A DNA stretch of 64,000 nt from Membranipora membranacea (taxonomy: Eukaryota; Bryozoa; Gymnolaemata; Cheilostomatida; Membraniporidae), in contig OU612068.1 of the NCBI GenBank assembly GCA_914767715.1, positions 32,116,001 through 32,180,000 of the forward strand. Direction: 5' to 3'. Shown in pieces: positions 25,421 through 38,500 of the stretch. Position 1 is the first letter of the stretch. Each line of letters starts with the position of its first letter. A model generated the notes under the pieces. That model ran no database searches. It saw only the letters and a list, made by a program, of their open reading frames with translations, and was not told where the DNA came from. The position numbers and the translations under genes are program-made.

Positions 25421-25829
25421 CAGGGGCGTATATTCTAAAACATTTCACTCACTGACTTTTTAGAGATGAGGATAATGATCTGGCGCAGCCCGATCCACAC
25501 GCCGTAGGCGTGGCGGTGTGGGTGTGTCAATACACCGGGCTTTTGATTGGCTTGTCCAGCTCAAGGTCAAAAGTCAAACTCTGTATGTACCGTAATTCCT
25601 CACTTATAAGACATCCCCCCTTGGGAAAAGTAAAAATGCTCCAGTTATAAAGCACCCATTTGAAAAAAAATCTGCTATTGTTGGGATTCAAACCCACAAC
25701 ATTCCTAATAAACAGTGATAACCAGGCAGACGCTCTACACACTGAGATATTCAGACTGGCTTGCACGATGTAATCAAGGATCTTGATTTACGGATATCCG
25801 TGGTCCGTGATTGCTAATATACGCCACTG
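25421..25829. mobile_element. Non-autonomous hAT-like element
   Basis: Ends are CAGGGGCGTATATT on the left and AATATACGCCACTG on the right, i.e. 14-bp terminal inverted repeats with one mismatch. TAGTA flanks both sides (25416-25420 and 25830-25834); because the flank is a 14-bp tandem array, the duplication length of 5 bp can be read from the register. CAG-type termini with a short duplication suit a hAT-superfamily element. There is no transposase ORF. The interior contains a tRNA-like segment on the minus strand and GC-rich hairpins near 25485-25545. Confidence 0.82.
25678..25760 (-). other. tRNA-like sequence (pol III A and B boxes)
   Basis: Read on the minus strand: TATCTCAGTGTGTAGAGCG resembles the tRNA D-arm/A box (TAGCTCAGTNGGTAGAGC), and GGGTTTGAATCCC is a good B box with T-stem complementarity. 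The distance between the boxes and the poor acceptor stem argue against a working tRNA. It is more likely a SINE head or tRNA pseudogene carried inside the hAT-like element at 25421-25829. Confidence 0.6.
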
Positions 25830-27459
25830 TAGTAGATACGTGATAGTAGATACGTGATAGTAGATACGTGATAGTAGATACGTGAACCTGGATAATATAA
25901 ATTATAACATTTGATATGAATGATGAATGTTATGCTGTAGGCTTGTTTCTGTATGGTTTAAGTGTTGGCGGGATGCTGCCAGTGGTATTCCAATTTCCCA
26001 GCTGTATAGTTTATCATATTGATAAGTGGCACGGAACTTGTTTCATTATCTTACCATTTTATTTTTGAATTTAAAAAATTTAAAGAACAGAAAAGAAGAA
26101 TTACACTTTAGTTTTGATAATTGTGACAAAAAGGCATTTCCAGTTTTTTATTTTCTTTTTTTGTTGGTACTTGTATTTTATTGGCAACTATAGCAATTTT
26201 TTTATGTAAAATGCCAAAACAGCTAAAAAGCAAGAAAGAATTAGTCAAATTAAAATATAAAAAGTACTCATGTACTGCGTGTTTACTCTGTTACACTAGT
26301 TATTGAGCAACGAAAATGAGTAAGTAATTAAAAGTCAAAGAATAATAATTTACTGTTTGTACCATGGCTACTTTATACGCTGCTTAAAGTTTGTCAAGCC
26401 TACAGTGATCAGGGGTTCTCTCGTTCGGTGATTATAATGTCCTCATGTTGCGGGATATTTACATTGTTCACATACCAGCTACCCATACGTCACTACGATC
26501 TCTACACACTCTTTGAGTCGCCTTCAAGAGACGATAAGTTATAATATATAGTAAACCATACTACTACATAAAGATACTAAATACAATACAATGCAAAATA
26601 CCAAAGATGTTAAGATACAAGTGCTCAAGTTGCTATACCATCCAGTTTGAGGAATAACTTATGGGATTTTGTCTGTGATGTTATTTATAAACACTAAAGA
26701 GCTAAGCAACAATTATATGAGAGAAGAACCCAACAAAAAACATTGAATATCTCGAGCTAAATTATTGTGCCTTGATTATGTCACTTGATGAGTGATAAAA
26801 GGGAGGCAGTGCCAATAAATACTTTAACCAAACTGGCTAATTCCATCAAAAAAGTGTAGTGATGCGAACTACATTTGGTACCCATTTTACTAGCGAATAG
26901 TAAGTCTACGTTACGAAATCGACTCCCTTCAGCATCCAAATTTACATTAAAAGCGAAAGAAATCATAGATATACGTATATAACCTGGATATTAAGAAATA
27001 ACATGAGAGGGCAATGACCTGTTTAAGATAAGGACAAGGGCCGGCTCATGCATTTGTGATAAATCAGAGGTGTGTGAACTGTCCGCTGTAAATGTCCAAA
27101 TTGACTTCCAAAAATGAGATATCAATGACCTTACCATCAATCATTTGGTCTGTTGCTGGGTGATCAGCTTTTTTTCTCAAATTTTGGTCAATATAATTTG
27201 GTTACTCTGCAGCCATAGATGACTGAGAGTTGACCTGAACGACAAAAATGAACTGTCAATCACAATAATATGGTAAACTATGCAGCCTGGCATCAAGCCA
27301 GAAGCTTACCATAAAGAAACAAAGATAAGGTCCGATTTGCGGAGAAGCAAGGTGCACTTTATTAGTTATTAATAAGCCAACAGGAGAGGGGTGAGATTTC
27401 TGACAGAGTTGATTGAAGAAGTAGTAGGTAGTCATCTTGGTCTGATCACATATTTCATA

Positions 27460-29199
27460 ATGATTAAGCTCCCAGCCGTTGTTTTCCTTTGGTGGGTAAA
27501 CATGATCGAGTACTTTGGTGATTTCTGGCACACAGTTGTGAGAGCTGCTTGGAGGATAAATGGTATGTGTTCTACCTGTCAGCCAAATCTAGTTCAAGTG
27601 TGTGAACTCCGCCCCTATCACTTCTTCAAAGAATGAAGGGCGGAGCTCACATACTTATCCAATCCAACCCTTGTCACCTTAGCATTTCTGTATTCCAACT
27701 TTATGAAATAACCATCGTAGTTACTATTTGAGCGTTTATATTTTTTATATGTATACATATGCTCTAGACCCTACGTGTGTTGGTTAGACTTATGCAGTTC
27801 CAGTTAAAGTTGAAAAGTACACGTGAACCCATCATGGTTGAAATTTTAAATTCCTCTATATAAATTGACAGAGTTATTTTACAATAACAGGATTTACAAA
27901 GCTTTGAACATTGCAATCATAACTTTCCTAAGAAACTTAATTTGTGATACTTTTTGTTCCGCAATTTTAGGTGTCGATGCGCAGTTGAATGATATACGAT
28001 CAGGCAAAGAATCATATCTAGTAGCCCAAGTTTTACGAAACTGGTGCACTCTACCTTACGCATTCGACATAACCCCAAGAACGTTTCTTACAACCCATGA
28101 ATCGTTTGCTCCCGCGAACATCGTTCTTAGACCAAACGTCCAACTACTGTCATACGAAGAGGATGTAGTGAAGTTCATAGAGCTGGACGAGAGTGTTGAT
28201 CCCCTCAATGTACGCAAAAATCCAATATTGTTGGTGACGCAGACTGTGCACACCAAAAGGATACTGCTTCTGCAACGAAAAGTTTATTATGAGATGATGA
28301 AGAGTTTTGATGTTGATGATCATGATGTTATCTGGATGTTCCATACTGCCAGGTGTGGATCTACATTGTGGTCTCAGATATTCTACAGACTGCAGAACTG
28401 GACGGTGTTCTCAGAGTCGCAGACAATGTTCTACAGTGTGGTATATGCTCGCAAAGTGAATGATTACATGGCCTTCTCCAAGACTAAGGAATATGAGGAG
28501 CTGGTGGTAGCTTATATTAAATCTTATCTAAGACTTGTTCCTAAGGGTAACTCAGTATTCTGGCGGGCTCATGCTGGACTAACCGAACACATGATCCCAA
28601 TCATCCACAAGAGATTCCCAAAACATAAGATTCTCTTCTCCTATAGGGATCCATTACCGACCGCTAAATCAGCTCATAAAATGCTGGCAACAATCCCGAT
28701 TTGGCAGCAAAGATTGAAGCAAGTACAAGCTGATATTGAGAATCAGCACCCCACAGGGTTTTCACGAGAAATGCGTCTTTTTTGGACAACTGGATACGAT
28801 ATGAGAGTTTGTCGTGAAGCCATCAACAAGTCTGGAATTCGTCCAATAGTCTTTGAGTGGTTCTTTTTAACATGGGCCGCGAGAATAACAGTGATCAAGA
28901 CACATCAAGCTGCCGGTATACCCATAGGATGTGTCAAGTATGAGAACCTGGTAGAGGACCCTAACAGGACCATCAGATGTGTGTTTGAGTATGCAGGAAT
29001 ACCACAGGATCTTGTGAATGTTGGACTGAAGGCCATGGAAATGGATAGTCAAGCCGGTCTACCATTTAGTAGAAAGGAGAGGAAAAATCATCAAGGCTGG
29101 ACATCAACAGAAGATGCTGTCAGTAGATGTAACAAGTTGCTGCGGTTTTTCAATTTGCCGGTTTTAACCGCAGAGTTCGTCATGCCTAACACATTATAA
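27460..29199 (+). CDS. Sulfotransferase-like protein, paralogue 2
   Basis: Two exons, 27460-27562 (103 nt, the same length as in paralogue 1) and 27971-29199, phase-1 intron, 443 aa. The N-terminus MIKLPAVVFLWWVNMIEYFG is more clearly hydrophobic than in paralogue 1 and ends in the conserved WRING at the splice. P-loop FHTARCGSTLWSQIF and 3'-phosphate motif FSYRDPLPTAKSAHKM are both intact. The shared family blocks LRPNVQLLSYEEDVVKFIEL, NVRKNPILL, EHMIPIIHKRFPKHKI and MEMDSQAGLPFS are present. An upstream in-frame ATG at 27391 would add 23 residues; I prefer 27460 because exon-1 length is then conserved across the three copies. AATAAA at 29439-29444, about 240 nt after the stop, is a plausible poly(A) signal. 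A short foldback lies at 27599-27648 in the intron. Substrate unknown. Confidence 0.87.
27599..27648. repeat. Short inverted repeat in intron
   Basis: TGTGAACTCCGCCC and GGGCGGAGCTCACA are inverted copies of 14 bp with one mismatch, separated by about 22 nt. It lies just after the first exon of sulfotransferase-like gene 2. Confidence 0.7.
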
Positions 29200-30045
29200 T
29201 GCAGCTATCACTAACTGACGGCAGTAGGAAAATACGAATAATTATGACAACTTTTATCAGAGTTTTCTTCTCCTACACAAAGCTTTTCTTCTCCTAACTA
29301 AAAAAAGAGGTTATTAATTGTATAATAGTTCCTCGTTACGGTAAACATTGACATGTATTCACAAATATAATTATAATATAATTGATAGTTTTGGGATGGG
29401 ATCTTTAGACATCCTATACAACAGTAATAATCTAGACAAATAAAAAAGAATTAGAATAGGAAAACCAACAGCGTAGTCTTAACCATGGACTTAATATATT
29501 GAGTCTATGGTCTTAACATATAATTTCATATCCATAATAACATCACAAAAACAGTTCAAGACTCAGACAAGATCGATTTAGTTTAGATTTCCTGCAATCG
29601 GAGTTGCTCCCTGTATTAGTAGATTGATTTATTACATATCACAGGCAAGAATATATGTTGCGAAATTCAGTGTAAAACTGGTCTTAAGAAGTGTCATAAA
29701 CATCTACTTTCTTTTTAAATTTGTTTAAATAGATTCACCACTCAACATACAAGGGCAAACTGTTTGGTAGAGCAATGGGCAGCATAGCAAGGCTAACAAC
29801 ATAAAACATGCATCTGTGTTAAAAACCTGCCTCTCATCCACCATGGGCTGTTATCTAATACAATACCACAGTGCAGCGTAATATTACTTATGTGTAATCA
29901 TTAACGGCTCTTTGCAAGGTCACCATCCTCACCTATCAAGATTTCATCACGATGGTGCAATAAGCACAACAGAGTCATATGTACAGAACAGGCAATGTAC
30001 ACAGCAGTACAAGCTCTTGTGTCTGACACACTGGTGTATGCCCTG
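29200..30045. other. Spacer between sulfotransferase-like genes 2 and 3
   Basis: About 850 bp including the 3' UTR of gene 2 (AATAAA at 29439) and the presumed promoter of gene 3. No other feature recognised. Confidence 0.5.
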
Positions 30046-31873
30046 ATGATGATAGAAATTCCTACTTTTATCTTCCTGTGCTGGGTGGATGTAATTGAGC
30101 TATTTGGAAAGCTTTGGCAAATATTCATCAAACAGTTATGGAAAATAAATGGTAAGTTTGTTTCAATACAATATGAGATAAATACATTGGCTGTCTAGAT
30201 ATTTGTTGGTATTGGACATGTCCCGAAAGCTGAAGGTCAGTTGAAGCATAGTAGTCAGGACCTGTACATCAAACATTTGAGCGCATAAGTACAGATGGGT
30301 ATGCACTTTAACTCAACTGCTTTACATCCTCCCCCTTTCAATGGACAAAGATTTGTTCATCAATGAACACAATGATTGGGTTTCCAAAGATTCTGAATTT
30401 TTGAGTTGGCTATGTCAGATACAAGTTTCAAGTTTGCCTCCTTTCACCCTGCAAATCGAAAAATGGATAACGAGCTTGAAAGTTTGTTGTCACAATTCTT
30501 TTTGAATAATAGTTCAAAAGAGGAATAATTACGATGACTTATTTTCAATTTTCTTTTTTTTGTATCAAAGAACAAAGATGCTATCGGTGAATTTCTTGCT
30601 CCCAATGAAATTGCAATAAATATGATAATTTATCACAGGCGTAAATGCAAAGCTGAAAGAAATTCGCTCAGGAAGGGAGACACACCTTGTGGCGCAGGTA
30701 TTGAAGAACTGGTACACACTGCCGTATCACTTTGATATCAGTCCTCAGACTTTTGTGACTACCCATGAGTGTTTCTCTCCTGCTAGCGTAGTACTCAAAC
30801 CTAATGTCCAGCTTATATCTTATGAGGAGCACCAAGTGAAGTTCATAGAACTGGACCCAGACAGTGACGCCTTAAATGTCAGAAAGAATCCTAGTCTACT
30901 GATGGTTCAGACATTCCACACACAGAGAGTGATTTTTCTCCCCCGCCGTGTATATGATGATATGTTAGGCAGAGTTAGTAAGGATACTGAGACTAAGGTA
31001 GTGTGGCTCTTTCACAGTGCAAGATGTGGCTCTACACTTTGGGCACAGATATTCTACGCTCTCCCAAAATGGACCGTTTTTTCCGAGTCTCAAACAGTGT
31101 TCTGCAGTGCAGTCCATGCCCGCACAGACAAAGACTTCATGGCATTTACTAAAACTAAAATGTATGAAAAGATAGTCGTCTCCTATATTAGATCGTTTCT
31201 GCTGCTCGTACCACAAGGAAACTCTGTATTCTGGAGAGCTCATGGTGGTCTCACAGAGCATATGATACCGATCATCAACAAAAACTTCCCTAAGCACAAA
31301 ATTCTCTTTGCCTACAGAAGCGCACTGCCATCTGCTAAGTCATATCACAGAGTTATGAACCTACCCTATCATATATGGAGGCTGAGGTTACCAGGGGTAC
31401 AGCATGACATTCTAAATCAAGCACCTACCGGCTTTTCTAGAGTTATGCGTTTAGTGTGGACCATGGGCTATGACATGAAGCTCTGCCACAAGGCTATATC
31501 TGAATCAGGCATCAAGCCGATCGTGTTTGAGTGGTATCTGTTGATGTGGGCTGTGAAAATGACAATGATAAAAGCTCACAAGAAATCAGGTATTGCTCTA
31601 CGATGTGTCAAATACGAGACACTAGTTGCGTATCCAAAGAGCACCATCAGCAGTGTTTTTGATCATCTGGATATCTCACAAAATCATGTGAAAGTTGCGA
31701 TGAAAGTTATGGAGCTGGATAGCCAAGCAGGTTTGCCATTTAGTCAGAAAAACCGATTGACTCACAGAAGCTGGGTACGATCTGAGCAGGCAGTGAGGCG
31801 TTGTAATATGCTGCTCAAAGCTTTCGATCTTCCTGATATTGATAACGATTACCTGATAGGGGGTACATTATGA
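30046..31873 (+). CDS. Sulfotransferase-like protein, paralogue 3
   Basis: Two exons, 30046-30151 and 30639-31873, phase-1 intron, 446 aa (445 if the second ATG at 30049 is used, which makes exon 1 exactly 103 nt as in the other copies). N-terminus MMIEIPTFIFLCWVDVIELF, then the conserved LWKING at the splice. P-loop LFHSARCGSTLWAQIF intact. The 3'-phosphate motif reads FAYRSALPSAKSYHRV: the Asp that follows the Arg in paralogues 1 and 2 is Ser here, while the Arg and the final Ser remain. The rest is collinear with paralogue 2 (HGGLTEHMIPIINKNFPKHK, MELDSQAGLPFS). AATAAA at 32217-32222 is a candidate poly(A) signal. It is the last member of the tandem array and lies tail-to-tail with the large minus-strand gene that ends at 32538. 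Confidence 0.87.
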
Positions 31874-32537
31874 TGATGTGACATACCAGGAAAACAATAG
31901 TGGGTTCATTGAGCATACATAGGACCTACTCAATTGGAATTCACTATTTGTGCTTGGGTATTAAATACTAAGATCTTTTTGATGTGACCACTCCAACCTG
32001 TGAGGTGACGACCTGATAAACATTTACAGGTTCAATACCATGCACATATCGATACCATTGTTGATGGCAGATTGGTCTTACTCCTGACGCATCCTGACTT
32101 GAATCATATTCATGATTATATATTATTTAGTATACTATTAATTCTTTTGTAAATTTTATTCAAAAAGAGAGATCACAAAAAAAACAATTTCCCACTGAAT
32201 GGTCATTAAATAGATCAATAAAATAAAAGATAAAGAATTTTAGTGCTAACTTTGATTGTCTGTCACAGACCCATAGCCAGGACGGAGAAAAATAAATAAT
32301 ATCTCTGTATTCGATTCCAGATGAATGTAATTTACACATATTATGTTGACTAGCATTTGCCTACACTACTGTGAAAAACCACTAATAAAAAAACAACACA
32401 TTAATACAAAAAAATATTGTCGGCAGGGGTGACAACCCATCCACTGATAATCCCCTATTAATTATCTAACCTTACTACATAGTAGCAAATTTTTATCACT
32501 GTAAAAAAGGAGATATAGCCTACAGAATACGACTGTG
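31874..32537. other. Short convergent intergenic region
   Basis: AT-rich 3' flanks of two convergent genes. It contains the AATAAA at 32217 and little else that I can support. Confidence 0.5.
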
Positions 32538-35500
32538 TCAGATCTGTACAAGTGATTTCACCAGACGAAATTCACTTTGAGAGAGCTTCTTCAGGGATGT
32601 CATAAAGTCAGCCAATCGACCTGAATAAGAGAAAATAAAATAATTGAATACCTCATGAGCTCCAAACCATTTAATCGACATACGGTCATGATACATGTGC
32701 ATTTATGTACCTTATCTGCATATGGTGAAAGATTATGTGGTATCAATTTCAAGCAGAATTTGACTTTTTCTTTTAACTTCTTAATAATCACTCCCACAAG
32801 AGAAATGCCGTACAGACCATTAAGGATCTACCTTGTTCCTGGAGAGTAGCATACACTTTCTGTAGGAACTCCTTATACAGAGTCTCGTTGTCACTATTTT
32901 CTGGTTCCTCATCGTCCCAGCTATCCCAGTCACTGTCACTATCACCTCCCCCGCCCCCACCGCCGGCAGTGTGATCAGATAGGTGACTGGTACGACCTCC
33001 TGTAGTGTCGGCTGAGTGCTGAGACAGACCACTCTGTCTACCTGATGTATTTGTACCTCCACTGTTCTGTAGAGCTAGTGACTCCTGGTGATCGACCTCT
33101 GAGTAAACAATGGGCAGGTAATAAAAGAGCCATACGAGGTAGCCATAGCATGTAAATTAAAGTCGAGTTGAAAATGTTACTCACAAAATTTAAGGTGCAA
33201 TAAAGAATGATTTCAGCCAAAATATAATCAATTGAAAAATGCCTGCACTTTTATGCAAAAGGAGCTTTTCATTTATTATTGTCAGATGATTGATGATCTG
33301 ATCCATTTTTTAGAATATTTTTGACTTGAGCTACTCACCGAGAAGCACCGACTCCTCATCATCACTTTCACTCTCATCAGTCGGCAGCGTGTCAGCTGAC
33401 TCTCTTATATCGTTGGATAATATCTCTAGATTATCATCATTAGTCCATAATTTAGTGTTATTGCTGTTTCCCTGAGTATTAGATAATTGACTACAGACAG
33501 ACTTCATCACAGGTAATAAGTACCTAGAGCTGTCTATATGTGATAAGAGAGCAGCCAAACAATCCAGAGCCATATGTAATACAAGCTTCTCACAACTCTA
33601 CAATACAAAAAACGAGCAAAATATGACCATAAAATGTCTCAACCTGACTGGATAAAACATTCTGAAAAAAGGAAATTGTCTTGTTATGCTTCTCACAGAT
33701 ATTTATCTTCTGTCTCATACCACTTGATAATTGAATCTGTCAGGTCAATCAATGTTAGCATGTGTAGATATTTGGCCGTCAATTTAACCTTTATATGGCA
33801 CCTGTAAGCGATGTCATGTGAACTCATTCCTTACCCGGTCCATTATACACTGTATTAGCTCGTAGAAGCTGTCATTTTTGCATTCATATATCTTTTTTCT
33901 AAACTCCATGTCGATAGCATCTGACCCAGTCCCAGCTGAGGATATCTTATCCATGACTATCAACACACTGTGAAAGAAGGGAGTACAGTAAGCATACACA
34001 AATTTAAGAGTCGGAAAGAATATAAATAGACACAGAAATGACCCCTACAATGATTTCTCCATAGATATAGTTGATAGTGTGCCAATATCAATGACTTACA
34101 AGGAGCTGCAGCCCAAAAGAAAGCTAATTTAGATGTTAACCTTACGAGGGTGCAGGTAGTTGTAAAACTTAAAATGGTTTTGTGAAAAAGCAGAATTTAG
34201 AATCAACAATTCTCATACTGGTTGATTGAGTAACAGACCTTTCAGTGAATACTTTGTTGACATGAGTTGTTGAGTATTGTCCTCGTATAAATCTGACGAG
34301 ACAGGGCAGCAGAGTAACACTACATGAGATGTCTGTGTGTCTCACCCATGTGACTATCAGAGGATAAATATGCTCTAACATACTCTTCTGCAGGTGCTCT
34401 GTGGCCACTGACAGCTGGTCACATTCCAGAGGGTTACAACTAAAATCATTAATTTAAATTACAAATTTGAGAGGAAACATGAGCCAAGCTAAGGTTGGTA
34501 ATTGTGCCCTCTTTTGTGACGAGCGCATAATTCCCAATTTTTTTCCGCCATGTGAACAGGAGCAGAAGTCTAGGAAATATATTTGACTGGTGAGTGATGA
34601 GTGGCAAGTGTGTAAGATAGCAGCAGTGCTGATACTCAGTATTATGAAATTCACACCAGGGTAGAGGTCACGGATTTCAAAATGCAGCCATTATCTATCA
34701 TTAGTTCAGCAAAAATGTTCAGTATCCATCACCGGCCATACAGGCCCTGCCAATAAAACTGACCTGAGAAAACCACTTCCTGGCAGCAGTAGCAGTTTTG
34801 ATGCTGTAGAAGGAAGATATTTCTGTATCCTACTGTTAGGATTATTTATAACTGTTACTAGCTTCATACTATCAGCAGTCTCATGCTGCATAGTAACAAC
34901 CTTTTAATCAAATAAAACGATTATGAAATCTAGCCATAAATGTGATTCATTTCAGATACTGTTATCTTGGGCCTTATCTTTTGTCAGGGGACAAAAGATA
35001 AGGCTTTTGGGTGTGTAATTAGAAACCATTACAAAAGAAACCTTCAGGCATCAGCAACAATGAATACACTAAAGATAAAAGTCTATTGTACTCACCGTTT
35101 TGGCAGAACTGTCTCCTTTTTCTGAGATCAATGTTGGAGCAGTGAGGAGAACCTGAATAGCTATGATACTCAGTCGGTCTAGTGATGAGCGTCTCAGGAT
35201 ATTCATAAACACAGGTATATAGTGTGTGAGCTGCATTCTCATGCACTCATAGATCTTATTAACTTCTACTTTACATGACTCAACATTCTACAGGAGTAAC
35301 GACAAAACAATAATTATAGCTTCATTTTTATGAGCAAAGCAGATATCATAACAACCGACGGTAAATCTATAACACAGTTTACACAAGAATCAAAAAAGTT
35401 AACTGTGAACAGAATTTTGAAATACCAAAAAAGTCAGATCATTGGCTTGTGACTAAGAAGTAATTGGAATAAAGGATTAACAATGAATTCTCATACTGAG

Positions 35501-38500
35501 CTAAATAAAAGGGGGCCTGCAGTGATCATCATACCTGCCAACTGTCTGGTGGATCTTGCAGCAAGGGAGACAACTTTGCGGCATGCGTTACAGAATAGAG
35601 AAAGGATAGTGCTGCTCCGTAACTCAATACACTGGTGTCAGAGTTTAGATGATCAGACCAGAACTTCACTAGTATTGACATATCATACCATCTCATTATC
35701 TCCACAAGACAGGGCAACACCTATGTAACAGAAACAGACTTATACCTGAAATTGGGTTTGAAGTTCAAGTTCAGTTGAACCAGCGGCACTTAGTCATGTC
35801 AAACAGCTCGCTGATGTTTTGCTACACAAACAGGCCAGATGCCTCATGCGTATGTCTAAAACAATTACAATTGGTCATAATATTTGATTCCATTAGATTG
35901 ACAATTATAACCATTATACTCCCATTACATAGCTACATCTCGTTGACAGCCTTCACTTGAAGATAATGTTACATCTAACATATAATCGATATTACTTACC
36001 TGTTGAGACATACGCCTCAGCTCCCAACTTTCACTGTTTACACATTCTATAGTTTGGTGTAAAATAGTGATCAGTAAATCAGCCATTGACCTATCTATAC
36101 ATTCAGGTACAACAGATCCGCTACTGTTATCTCCACATTGTGTGTCATTACTGATAGAAGCAGAATTATTAGGCATAATTATTACAAGTAAACCTGACCA
36201 GGGGCAAGAATATGGAGTGAGATTAAAACAAGTATACTTGTAACCTTTTTTAATGTATATTCCATGTTGGGATTGGGATTGACTGACATAAAATCTGCGC
36301 TTATACATTAATTCATCTGATTAATCCTACCATGGCATCCCCTTAACGATTTTGGGCCTTGCTATTCTCTCGTTCAACGAGAAGATAGGTTTAGGTTTAA
36401 ATTACCAAACGCAATTCAATATTGTAAATAATGACTCACTCTCGGGAAAATATATGAACACACTGAATAATCACAGGGTCATCATAGTATAGCTCTGCCT
36501 TTGTTACTTACTTGGATTTCACTGGGCTGTCTCCGTTATGTGGACTTGTTTTCATTTTATGTTTAGAACTGGACTGTTCTGTCTCCATTCTCTTGATTGC
36601 AGCAATGAGAGGTAAAGCGTGTAATCTTTGTGTACCATCTACAGCATAATCAAAGATTATAAATACAAAGTCAACACAATGAAGCTCAAATAACACAATT
36701 TGGCAGTTACTATCTAGACATTTATGGTTCTAGGCTTTTCTTGTTCAGTATATTTTTATATATCGGCTTCAAATGGATATTGGATATATCTTTTTTTTGC
36801 AAAAACTACATATTGTAGATTGGTAGAAACAATTAACATATTCATGTGAAAACATAACACGTTAAAGAATGTATTCTGCTTCGGCAACTGGGTGTTGCTT
36901 TCAAAGTACAGTTCAAGACCCTAGTTTAGAGAACTGGATAGGGGAGGCAGGAATCTTTGTTAGGTTTCTAAGCTACTCCTGACGTTGTCTGTGTCAAAGC
37001 AAAAGCTGCCAGAACATCTTTAGGTTTGAATGTCGATAGTAATCCAAACACAGCCTACTTCTATCAATTCTCACCGGATTAGTGCAATCATAGTGTTTTT
37101 GGGTTAATTCTTAGGGGAGGCAGCGCCTCTCTGCCTTCCCTAGAACTACATGCCTGCAGTTAGTATGAATTCGATGAAACACAATAGAACATTATATATG
37201 TATATATATTAACTCCATACTGACCTGGTGTAGTTCTGTGAGGGGACCTTGTTTTATCATAGTGAGGGTGATGCTTTGATGAGGTGATCTGGGGTCGTGC
37301 TGACGGATGATTTATGTACCCCATTGTGGCTCGCCTAAAAGTATAAGCGTGTGCATCAGTTTATAGCTTATAAGAATCGCTAAGTTAGAACAAAATTTAG
37401 TGTTCATTGGTCAGACTTTTCCTAAAATAGCCATGAAATATCAATTTTAACACAATAAATGAAATCAAGATCACATGACAACGCCAAACTACCCACATAA
37501 TGTACCACATTTCACAGACTAGGGAAAATTTCTATCCCTCCGCTTGTATACAATGTTCTTGGTAAAACCTATCGCACATGTAATGTAATGTTGCTACCTA
37601 CACACTGAAATTATTTTCTACCACCAATGCAACAACTAACCATTTCAAATGTGTCATGTCATGTCAAAGATGTCAACAATGTTATGCAACAAATCTCCAC
37701 TGACAACATTTTACGTTTTTAACTACCACTATCTACTTGTGGATGATAGGTTCAAACAGAAGATTTTCAAATCATACAGGTAACATATATTTGTCATCAT
37801 TTTCATCTAGAGCTGTGACATGTAAATAGTGCGACAAAACTGTGACAGCTAATCAACTGGTGACAATAGTTTATCTATTTGGTACTTTGTAGCATTATTG
37901 GAGACAGACGAGTGCACTAGTAGAACTGTTATATAGATGGATGACCAAACAAATCAAAGAAACGGAGAAAAAGATATCCAGGAAAATGTGTTTTGAAGCG
38001 GGATGTGCATTGCGGGTGGTGTACCTTACGATAGACATGCGAGGTCTAGGCATGCCCAACTTGGTAGGTGTTGGTCGGTCAGAACTTAAATAGATAAACA
38101 GTATTGTTATGATATATTTCTACAAGATCTGTTGGAAGCCATTTCATATGCCTTCAAATTTATTCAGATGAGAGGATGTGTTTGCCACAAGCTTAGTAAA
38201 TGCCTGAAAAAGTCATTTACATTGAGACTGCTACAAAATTAATAATTGGGAAATGAATCGCTGTGATGGCATTACGATGACAAATAGTGTTTACCAAACT
38301 AGTTTGCTCCTAGGTTTATAAGAACTTGAGGATCGCCTTGTAAACTGATCCCTACGTTCTGTCACAGTTATCCTTATTGAGGGGAGAAAATGACAATGTT
38401 TATCTGTTGGTATTGTCGAGAGTTTCAGCAGGGTTTGACATATAAACTATGATATCTATTATTCATGGAATGATGTTCAATGATTGAGTTGAAAAAGGCA

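Larger units (their letters stand above)
25344..25885. repeat. 14-bp minisatellite split by a transposon
   Basis: Unit GATAGTAGATACGT. About 5.5 exact copies run 25344-25420, then a 409-bp element, then four copies in register at 25830-25885. Across the insertion the unit overlaps by TAGTA, so the array was one block of about nine units before the insertion. Confidence 0.92.
23913..27459. other. Spacer between sulfotransferase-like genes 1 and 2
   Basis: No further gene recognised. It holds the 14-bp minisatellite interrupted by a hAT-like element (25344-25885). The remainder is AT-rich and featureless to my reading. The 1.5 kb before 27460 should include the promoter of gene 2. Confidence 0.5.

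Noticed and set aside
36631-36638. Exon 18 of the 1299-aa gene ending at AAG before TAAGTA
   Set aside because: Using AAG as the last codon shifts the phase; AA|GTAAGT as donor keeps phase with exon 19 and gives a total divisible by three.
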